Shown in pieces: positions 58,521 to 64,000 of a stretch of 64,000 bases of DNA (positions are counted from its first letter, which is position 1; each line of letters opens with the position of its first letter). The translations under genes and the position numbers were made by a program. The DNA lies in contig CAWGWA010000012.1 of the NCBI GenBank assembly GCA_963826105.1, positions 40,170 to 104,169 on the forward strand, written 5' to 3'. The notes under the pieces were generated by a model. The model did not search any database. It was not told the DNA's origin and saw only the letters and a program-made list of their open reading frames with translations. Source of the DNA: WHTI01 sp963826105. Its GTDB lineage: Bacteria > Actinomycetota > CADDZG01 > WHSQ01.

Positions 58521-59182
58521 CGTCGGAACGCCAGTCGAGTCTCAAGTTTCCTGACGATCACCGTCATCGTTATGGTGAGGATCAGGTAACCGATCGTGGC
58601 CCACAAGAAGGTCTCGTAGGGCAGGAAGTTGTTGTTGTAGATCTTCCTGGTTTCGAGAAGGATGTCGTTGATCGCCAACAGCGATCCTCCGAGGATCGCC
58701 GAGTTTTTCGTCATAGCAATGACGAGGTTTCCGATCGGCGGGATCACAGTTCTGATCGCCTGGGGCAGCACGATCTTGGTCAGCACCTGCCGTTGGGTGA
58801 AGCCTAGCGAGAGACCAGCCTCGAACTGGCCCTTACCGACCGCGAAGACCCCAGATCGGATCGACTCGGCTATGTAGGCGGCGGTGTATAGCCCGAGGCA
58901 GATGGCCCCCGCGATGAATGCATCCAGGGATACGTAACCGGCTTGGTTGATCCCGTCGTAGACGAGATAGATGAGGACCAGCAGTGGGATGTTGCGGAAA
59001 AACTCGACGTATACGAATCCGACACGATTGAGGATCTTCGACGGCGCCGCCCGAAGCGCCCCCACCGTGGTCCCTACGAGCATGGCGATGAGTAGAGAAG
59101 CCGCAACCACCCGGCAGGTGGTGAGGAAGCCGGACAGGTACTCCGGGAAGTTGTTGCTCAGGACCTTCCAGTAGTCACCCAT
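58517..59182 (-). CDS. gluC: Glutamate-type amino acid ABC transporter permease (GluC-like)
   Basis: A 221-residue permease with about five membrane segments. The EAA loop is AVGKGQFEAGLSLGFTQRQV, followed by KIVLPQAIRTVIPPIGNLV. VEFFRNIPLLVLIYLVYDG is the typical second-segment signature of the polar amino acid permeases (FFRNIPLL). Partner of GluD and driven by the GluA ATPase. A 24-bp gap separates it from the binding protein gene. Confidence 0.92.
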   Translation of the reverse strand: MGDYWKVLSNNFPEYLSGFLTTCRVVAASLLIAMLVGTTVGALRAAPSKILNRVGFVYVEFFRNIPLLVLIYLVYDGINQAGYVSLDAFIAGAICLGLYTAAYIAESIRSGVFAVGKGQFEAGLSLGFTQRQVLTKIVLPQAIRTVIPPIGNLVIAMTKNSAILGGSLLAINDILLETRKIYNNNFLPYETFLWATIGYLILTITMTVIVRKLETRLAFRR

Positions 59183-59205
59183 CCGGCTTCCCGTTTATCT
59201 CTCGA

Positions 59206-60126
59206 TCAGCAGGTTTCGCTGCACGGGAACAACTCGAATGCATCCTCGCGGGTGTAGTTCTCAGGATGCTCGGGTTCGCCTTCCACGTACTGCCCAACCC
59301 AGTTGTCGTAGATCTCCTGCCAGGTGCCGTCTTCGAACGCCTCCCCGATCGTTTCGTCGAGGAATGCCTGGAAGTCGGTATCCCCATCTGGGATCCCAGC
59401 GCCATATGGCTCGGTGGTGAGGGGATCGCCGACCAACTTCATCGGGAAGTCCTCCCCGGCCTGGATGATCATCCCGGTGAGGATGATGTTGTCGGTGGAC
59501 ACCGCGTCAACCTGCCCGTTCTGCAGCAACGTCAGGCAGTCGCTGTATGCCTCGACCGTCTTGACGTTGGCGTCCGGGGCTTGCTCCTCCAGAGTTGCTT
59601 CGTAGGTCGACCCCAGCGCAGTGCAGACGCTCGTGCCATCGGTGAGGTCTTCGATCCCCGCGATGTCGCTGTCTTCGGGGACGAGGATGCGGCCTTGGGC
59701 GATGAAGTACGGCCGCGAGTAGTCGATCTCCGCATCGCGGTCGGTGGTGATGGTCATCGTCGAGAGGATCAGATCCACGGTCCCGTCCTGGAGGAATGGG
59801 ATCCGGTTGTCTGAGATCGCCTCCCGGAACACCGGCTCAACGCCGAGTTTCGCCGCGATGTACTTGCCGAGGTCGACGTCGAATCCTTCGATCTCCCCGG
59901 AGCCGGTGTTCTCGAACCCGAACGGCGGGACGTCGTACTTCACGCCGATGGTGATCTCGCCGGCCTCCTGCAACTCCGCCATCGTCGTGCCGGCTTCGAA
60001 CTCTCCGGCTTCGACATCCGCGCCCGGATCGGTGGGCTCTTCGTCCTCGCCGCAAGCCGCCGCTCCCAACAGGGCCAGGAGAGCCATCAGGATCGTGGCC
60101 AGTCTCCAGTTCCATTTCTTCCGCAT
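59206..60126 (-). CDS. gluB: Glutamate-type amino acid binding lipoprotein (GluB-like)
   Basis: A 306-residue extracellular solute-binding protein of family 3. The signal peptide ends in LGAAAC, making Cys25 the likely lipidated residue. The mature part opens with EITIGVKYDVPPFGFENTGS and EIEGFDVDLGKYIAAKLGVE, then DLILSTMTITTDRDAEIDYS, typical of Glu/Gln/Asp binding proteins; the Arg and Asp that clamp the amino group are in the expected places. It is tethered outside the membrane and passes substrate to GluCD. An acidic loop follows the lipid anchor. Confidence 0.93.
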   Translation of the reverse strand: MRKKWNWRLATILMALLALLGAAACGEDEEPTDPGADVEAGEFEAGTTMAELQEAGEITIGVKYDVPPFGFENTGSGEIEGFDVDLGKYIAAKLGVEPVFREAISDNRIPFLQDGTVDLILSTMTITTDRDAEIDYSRPYFIAQGRILVPEDSDIAGIEDLTDGTSVCTALGSTYEATLEEQAPDANVKTVEAYSDCLTLLQNGQVDAVSTDNIILTGMIIQAGEDFPMKLVGDPLTTEPYGAGIPDGDTDFQAFLDETIGEAFEDGTWQEIYDNWVGQYVEGEPEHPENYTREDAFELFPCSETC

Positions 60127-60177
60127 CGTTCTCCCCTTCCGGACCGCTTCGCCGCGGCCCTATCGTTGCGTGCCCGA

Positions 60178-60924
60178 CTAGTGGTGAAGGATCTTGTCGA
60201 CGAAGTCCCGCGCTCGTTCACTCTTGGCGTTCTCGAAGAACTCTTGGGGCGAGCCCTCTTCGACGATGGCTCCCTCATCGATGAACACGATGCGGTCGCA
60301 GACCTCGCGCGCGAAGCCCATCTCATGGGTGACAACGATCATGGTCATCCCCTCTTTGGCGAGGTCGCGCATGACGTCGAGGACTTCGCGGATCATCTCG
60401 GGGTCGAGGGCCGAGGTCGGCTCGTCGAAGAGCATCAGCTTGGGATCCATTGCTAGGGACCGCGCTATCGCCACACGTTGCTGCTGACCGCCGGAGAGGT
60501 CGGCGGGGAACGAGTCGGACTTCTCCGGGATCCCAACGCGTTCCAGCAATTCCTTGCCCCGCTTGTCGGCGTCCTCTTTCGAGATGCCCTTGACCTCGGT
60601 GGGCCCCATCGTGATGTTCTGCAGGACGGACTTGTGAGGGAACAGATTGAACTGCTGGAAGACCATCCCCATCTCGGCCCGCAGCTTGTGGACCTCCTTG
60701 CCGGCCTTGGCGATCGAGCGGCCGTCGAAACGGATGTCGCCAGCGTCGATCGTCTCCAGGGCGTTGATGCAACGGAGCAGCGTGGATTTGCCGGACCCGG
60801 ATGGTCCCGCGATGACGATCGCCTCGCCCCGGCCGATGGTGAGATCGATGCCCTTCAGCACTTCATGCGCCCCGAATGACTTCGAGACGCCGTCGATCTC
60901 CACAAGCTGCTGATTTCCGCCCAT
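60178..60924 (-). CDS. gluA: Glutamate-type amino acid ABC transporter ATPase (GluA-like)
   Basis: A 248-residue ATPase of the GlnQ class. Walker A IAGPSGSGKSTLLRCINAL, Q-loop GMVFQQFNLFPHKSVLQNI, signature DLSGGQQQRVAIARSLA, Walker B LMLFDEPTSALDPE and switch His VVTHEMGFAREVCDR are all intact. It heads the gluABCD operon. ATG 60924 is preferred; a TTG at 60927 just before it lies 7 nt after a TACACT hexamer and could serve a leaderless message. The operon is convergent with crp and follows glnA1 in the same direction. Confidence 0.93.
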   Translation of the reverse strand: MGGNQQLVEIDGVSKSFGAHEVLKGIDLTIGRGEAIVIAGPSGSGKSTLLRCINALETIDAGDIRFDGRSIAKAGKEVHKLRAEMGMVFQQFNLFPHKSVLQNITMGPTEVKGISKEDADKRGKELLERVGIPEKSDSFPADLSGGQQQRVAIARSLAMDPKLMLFDEPTSALDPEMIREVLDVMRDLAKEGMTMIVVTHEMGFAREVCDRIVFIDEGAIVEEGSPQEFFENAKSERARDFVDKILHH

Positions 60925-60934
60925 CAAGGGCGAA

Positions 60935-60940
60935 AGTGTA
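60935..60940 (-). promoter_or_regulatory. -10 element TACACT, gluABCD promoter
   Basis: TACACT on the minus strand lies 10 nt before the gluA ATG and 7 nt before an in-frame TTG. Confidence 0.45.
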
Positions 60941-60964
60941 CCGGACCGTAAGCAACCCACTGAG

Positions 60965-60988
60965 AAGGCCCCGGTTGCCCGGGGCCTT
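60965..60988. terminator. Terminator hairpin between glnA1 and gluA
   Basis: AAGGCCCCGG and CCGGGGCCTT form a perfect 10-bp stem with loop TTGC, about 25 bp after the glnA1 stop. There is no T tract, but the position fits the end of the glnA1 transcript. Confidence 0.6.
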
Positions 60989-61013
60989 CGGTACTGCTGG
61001 GTAGTGCTGGGTT

Positions 61014-62435
61014 CTAGATGTCGTAGTAGAGGTAGAACTCGTACGGGTGAGGACGGAGCCTCAGCTCGTCGACCTCGTGCACCCTCTTGTAGTCGATCCA
61101 GTGGTCGATGACGTCCTGGGTGAAGACCCCGCCTTCGAGCAGGAAGTCGTGATCGTCGTCCAGAGCGTTCAGTGCCTCCTCGAGCGATCCCGGGACCTGG
61201 GGAACCGCTGCAAGCGCCTCGGGCGGAAGGTCGTAGAGGTCCTTGTCGACCGGCTCGGGCGGCTCGATCTTGTTCTTGATCCCGTCGAGGCCTGCCATCA
61301 GGAGCGCCGGGAACGCCAGGTACGGGTTGCACGATGCATCCGGGCACCGGAACTCGATGCGCTTCGACTTGGGCGACTTCGAGTACAGCGGGATGCGCAC
61401 CGCCGCGGAGCGGTTCCTCTGCGAGTACACGAGGTTGACCGGCGCCTCGTAGCCCGGAACCAGTCGCTTGTACGAGTTGGTCGTCGGAGCACAGAGCGCG
61501 AGCAGCGCCGGAGCGTGGGCCAGCAGGCCCCCGATGTAGTAGCGAGCGGTGTCGGACAGCTGTGCGTAGCCGAGCTCGTCCCAGAAGAGGGGCTCCCCGT
61601 CTTTCCACAGACTTTGGTGAACGTGCATCCCGGAACCGTTGTCCTGGAAGATCGGCTTCGGCATGAACGTGATCGTCTTTCCGAACTTGTGCGCAACGTT
61701 CTTGACCGCGTACTTGTAGAGCATCAGACGGTCGGCCATCGTGAGCAGGTCAGAGAAGCCCATGTCGATCTCACCCTGGCCGGCGGTGCCGACCTCGTGG
61801 TGGTGAACCTCGCACGGGATGCCGAGCTCGCGCAGGGTGAGCACCATCTCGCTCCGAAGGTCCTGGAAGTGGTCCATCGGAGGAACCGGGAAGTAACCCT
61901 CCTTGTAGCGCGGCTTGTAGCCCTTGTTGCCGCCCTCTTCTTCGCGACCGGAGTTCCAAACACCCTCGACGGCATCGATGTAGTGGTAGCTCGAGTGCTG
62001 GTTCTGATCGAAGCGGATCGAGTCGAAGATGTAGAACTCGGCCTCGGGACCGAAGTACGCGGTGTCGGCGATCCCGGTCCCCTTCAGGTACTCAACAGCC
62101 TTCTTGGTGATGTACCGGGGGTCGCGCGAGTAGTTCTCACCGGTGAGGGGGTCCTTGACGTAGGCGTTGATGATCATCGTCGGATGGGTCCGGAAGGGAT
62201 CCATGACCGCGGTGTCGGGGTCGGGCACCAGCAGCATGTCGGATTCCTGGATCTCCTGGAAGCCGCGGATCGACGAACCGTCGAACCCGAGCCCTTCATC
62301 GAACGCGTCCTCGCCGAACTCATCGAACGGGACCGAGAAGTGCTGCATCAGACCCGGAAGGTCTGAGAAGCGGATGTCTACGAACTTAGCTCCGTGCTGC
62401 TCCCCGAGCTTCAGGGCATCGGATGGGCTGGCCAT
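61014..62435 (-). CDS. glnA: Glutamine synthetase, GSI-beta type
   Basis: The main ammonia-assimilating enzyme: glutamate, ammonia and ATP to glutamine. The 473-residue protein has the type I residues GPEAEFYIFDSIRF, HHHEVGTAGQGEIDMGFSD, TFMPKPIFQDNGSGMHVHQS, NRSAAVRIP and KRIEFRCPDASCNPYLAF. Tyr401 in KDLYDLPPE is the adenylylation site, so GlnE (54-57 kb) should regulate it. A ribosome site GAGGGAGGAACGC precedes the ATG. Upstream lie a -10 (62489-62494) and a four-site GlnR box. Strong binding here would make glnA1 the principal GlnR target in the window. Confidence 0.97.
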   Translation of the reverse strand: MASPSDALKLGEQHGAKFVDIRFSDLPGLMQHFSVPFDEFGEDAFDEGLGFDGSSIRGFQEIQESDMLLVPDPDTAVMDPFRTHPTMIINAYVKDPLTGENYSRDPRYITKKAVEYLKGTGIADTAYFGPEAEFYIFDSIRFDQNQHSSYHYIDAVEGVWNSGREEEGGNKGYKPRYKEGYFPVPPMDHFQDLRSEMVLTLRELGIPCEVHHHEVGTAGQGEIDMGFSDLLTMADRLMLYKYAVKNVAHKFGKTITFMPKPIFQDNGSGMHVHQSLWKDGEPLFWDELGYAQLSDTARYYIGGLLAHAPALLALCAPTTNSYKRLVPGYEAPVNLVYSQRNRSAAVRIPLYSKSPKSKRIEFRCPDASCNPYLAFPALLMAGLDGIKNKIEPPEPVDKDLYDLPPEALAAVPQVPGSLEEALNALDDDHDFLLEGGVFTQDVIDHWIDYKRVHEVDELRLRPHPYEFYLYYDI

Positions 62436-62488
62436 GCGTTCCTCCCTCTGTGGCGACCGGCCGGTCGCTCGGCTTCAGATACCACGTG

Positions 62489-62494
62489 ACTGTA
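62489..62494 (-). promoter_or_regulatory. -10 element TACAGT, glnA1 promoter
   Basis: TACAGT on the minus strand lies 53 nt before the glnA1 ATG. The proximal pentamer of the GlnR box begins about 10 bp upstream of it, so a regulator bound there would contact RNA polymerase. Confidence 0.45.
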
Positions 62495-62504
62495 GGGATG
62501 GGCC

Positions 62505-62542
62505 GTTTCCCCGCCGTTTCGCTCATGTTACGGCCGCGTTAC
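62505..62542 (-). promoter_or_regulatory. GlnR operator before glnA1
   Basis: Read on the minus strand toward glnA1, four pentamers GTAAC, GTAAC, GAAAC and GAAAC are each separated by exactly six bases, starting (plus-strand lows) at 62538, 62527, 62516 and 62505, an 11-bp period. The known GlnR box is built of gTnAC and GaAAc half-sites with six-base gaps. glnR itself is encoded 12 kb away in this window. Confidence 0.85.
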
Positions 62543-62550
62543 GTGTTCGC

Positions 62551-63051
62551 TCACGGGCGTTGCTTGAGCCAGGCTTCGAGATGGTCGGCCTCGTCCGCGT
62601 AGGCCTTCTCGAGCCCGTCGACGATCCAGCCTTCGACCTTGCCCCCGTAGAGAGGGACCCGGACCTTGACCTGTCCGGTCACGACCCGGAGGGTTTTCGC
62701 GCCCTTCGCGTGGAGTTCGATCGTCCCGTTGGCGGACAGCAGTTCCTTCGCGACCTCCGGGAGGATCTTCCACTCCCAAACGTGCTTGTCTGGGTACCAG
62801 ATGGCCTCTTCCACCCACGCGGGGTCGCCGTTGCCTATGAAGCGCTTAGCGGGCCCATCGATATCGATGTCGAGGACACAGCGGATGTGGCGTACCACCC
62901 GGCCGTCGTCCATCTCGGTCTGCTCGAGAACCTCGCGGTGAGAAAGGGGGCCGAGGTGGTCGCCGAGAGACGCCTGATACTCGGAGTCGAGCAACACTTC
63001 CGCGACGTGCGCGGGCTTTCCGGTGACGGCATGTTCGATCTCGAAGTCCAC
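62551..63051 (-). CDS. DUF2505-like protein
   Basis: A 166-residue soluble protein resembling the actinobacterial DUF2505 family, a START-like/SRPBCC fold: MDFEIEHAVTGKPAHVAEVL at the start, YQASLGDHLGPLSHREVLEQ, TGQVKVRVPLYGGKVEGWIV and a C-terminal helix DEADHLEAWLKQR. Such proteins bind hydrophobic ligands, but no ligand is known for this family. Start GTG 63051; a TAGAGT hexamer (63060-63065) lies 8 nt before it. It stands between glnA1 and the terminal two-component pair. Confidence 0.85.
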   Translation of the reverse strand: MDFEIEHAVTGKPAHVAEVLLDSEYQASLGDHLGPLSHREVLEQTEMDDGRVVRHIRCVLDIDIDGPAKRFIGNGDPAWVEEAIWYPDKHVWEWKILPEVAKELLSANGTIELHAKGAKTLRVVTGQVKVRVPLYGGKVEGWIVDGLEKAYADEADHLEAWLKQRP

Positions 63052-63068
63052 GAAGGGTGACTCTACTT

Positions 63069-63693
63069 CTAGTGGACGAGGCCCCGGCGGAAGGCTTCGG
63101 CCACCGCTTCGGTGCGATCGTGGACCCCGAGCTTCCGGAAGATCTGCTTGAGGTACGTCTTCACGGTCTCTTCGGAAACGTGGATGTGACCGGCGACCTC
63201 CCGGGTTGACTTCCCGTGGCTGAGTTCCTGGAGGACCGTCAGCTCGCGATCCGACAATGCCTGCACGTCTTTCCCGGAGATGCGACCAAAGATGCCTTCG
63301 GTCACGTTGGGGTCGAGCACGGCCCGGCCTTCGGAGACGTCCTGGATGGCCTTGACCACGCTCTCCTTAGACGCCCCCTTCGACAGGTAGCCATCGGCCC
63401 CCGCCTTAACGGCCTCGGCAACCGTCGCGGGATCGGTGAACATCGTCAGCACCAGCACGCGGGTGTCCGGGTAAGCCTGCTTGATCTGGCGGCATGCTTC
63501 GATCCCGTTCATTCCGGGTCCTAGGTTGACGTCCATCAGGACGACTTGGATGTCTCCGCCCGTGACGCTCGACGGCTTTCTCTCCGGTGTTCACCACACC
63601 CATGAGCTCGACCTCGTCGCTCATGTTCAGCATCGCCTCGAGGCCCTGCGACACGAGCTGGTGGTCTTCGGTGATCAGGACCTTGAGGCTCAT
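63069..63693 (-). CDS. NarL-family response regulator, frameshifted
   Basis: A receiver plus LuxR-type HTH regulator. The first frame gives MSLKVLITEDHQLVSQGL to VVNTGEKAVE (acidic pocket at residues 9-10); the next frame gives IQVVLMDVNLGPGMNG with the phospho-acceptor Asp, LTMFTD, YLSKGAS (Lys) and LSDRELTVLQELSHGKSTRE with the HTH. The break is at about 63567 on the plus strand, where one surplus base lies in GAGCGTCAC. Repaired it is about 207 residues, normal for the family. Its ATG overlaps the stop of the kinase gene upstream (ATGA). Confidence 0.88.
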
Positions 63694-64000
63694 GGCGCGA
63701 TCGCCCCCGGGAGGATCGCTTCGAGACGTGTGCCTTGACCAGGTTCGGTCTGGAGTTCGAGACGTCCGCCGATCCTTGAGGACGTCCGCGCATGAGTCTC
63801 ATGCCAAGGTGTTGCTCTCCCACTTCGTCGCTCGTGCCGAAACCAACACCTTTGTCTTCGATGACGATGTGCACCATCCCGTCTTCATCACTGATTCTGA
63901 CAGTCACCGACGCATCCTGTGCGTGTTCGAGCGCGTTGGTCAGGCCTTCCTGGAGGATCTGGAACGCAGCAAGGGCTACAGGGATCGGAGGTTCGCGGTT
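63690..64000 (-). CDS. NarL-type sensor kinase, C-terminal part only, frameshifted
   Basis: The C-terminal ATPase domain of a two-component kinase; the rest is beyond the right edge. ILQEGLTNALEHAQDASVTV is the N box, followed by DEDGMVHIVIEDKGVGFG and EVGEQHLGMRLMR. After that the frame changes at about 63786-63790 and continues with SSRIGGRLELQTEPGQGTRL and EAILPGAIAP, the usual end of such a kinase, before the stop at 63690-63692. The stop overlaps the regulator's ATG, so the two form one operon. The frameshift is another possible base error. Confidence 0.8.

Noticed and set aside
60178..61608. gluA starting far upstream, inside glnA1
   Set aside because: The extension is antisense-like shadow of glnA1; the ATPase family start is at 60924.

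Overview
This is a high-GC bacterial chromosome segment, almost certainly from an actinomycete (Actinomycetota), probably a deep or uncultured lineage. The evidence is a BldC-type regulator in its usual neighbourhood, a GlnR-type orphan regulator with a matching four-site operator, a mycothiol-dependent isomerase family protein, two glutamine synthetases with GlnE, and a gluABCD-type transporter. Many genes start with GTG or TTG, and many appear to be transcribed without a 5' leader. No plasmid, phage, IS element or CRISPR array was seen.

Layout. 0-2.1 kb: the start of a YyaL-like thioredoxin-fold protein, then small membrane proteins. 2.3-15 kb: dodecin and a long purine operon (purA, D, E, K, B, C, a membrane protein, S, Q, L, F), with a methyltransferase inserted on the opposite strand. 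15-21 kb: histidine kinase, PaaG-like hydratase/isomerase, nadB and a GGDEF-EAL protein. 21.4-25.5 kb: homogentisate pathway (hpd, hmgA, an unknown gene, a FAH-family gene). 25.5-29.7 kb: MoxR/DUF58/DUF4129 operon. 29.7-34.8 kb (minus): leucine/valine dehydrogenase, branched-chain 2-oxoacid dehydrogenase E1alpha/E1beta/E2 and an AlkD-like protein. 34.8-36.4 kb: conserved unknown gene, bldC, tRNA-Phe and tRNA-Asp. 36.4-49 kb: acetyltransferase, two ABC exporters, a carboxyethyl-ornithine-synthase-like enzyme, tRNA-Glu, a mycothiol-type isomerase, secreted proteins, rsgA, sulfatase, purine/pyrimidine permease and tRNA-Lys. 49.0-49.25 kb: eight exact copies of an 18-bp repeat. 49.3-62.5 kb: nitrogen hub (nfeD, glnR, nadE, glnA2, an NlpC/P60 protein, glnE, a small membrane protein, a Crp/Fnr regulator, gluABCD, glnA1). 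62.5-64 kb: a DUF2505-like protein and a NarL-type two-component pair.

How it fits together. The purine genes make AMP precursors from PRPP and glutamine. The nitrogen hub controls the supply of glutamine and glutamate: GlnR should act on the four-site box before glnA1, GlnE should modify GlnA1 (Tyr401 site present) but not GlnA2, and GluABCD imports glutamate-type amino acids. The tyrosine and branched-chain amino acid operons feed carbon to central metabolism.

Main observations. (1) Four genes (purL, rsgA, and both genes of the terminal two-component pair) are broken by single frameshifts; the purL one creates a false purL-purF fusion. (2) At twelve gene starts a TANNNT hexamer lies exactly 6 or 7 nt before the start codon, which indicates leaderless transcripts. 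(3) The glnA1 box consists of four pentamers spaced exactly 11 bp apart. (4) purK has no ATG, GTG or TTG start. (5) A 55-codon membrane protein gene with its own leaderless promoter lies between glnE and crp. All functions are read from sequence motifs and remembered family knowledge; no database search was run.
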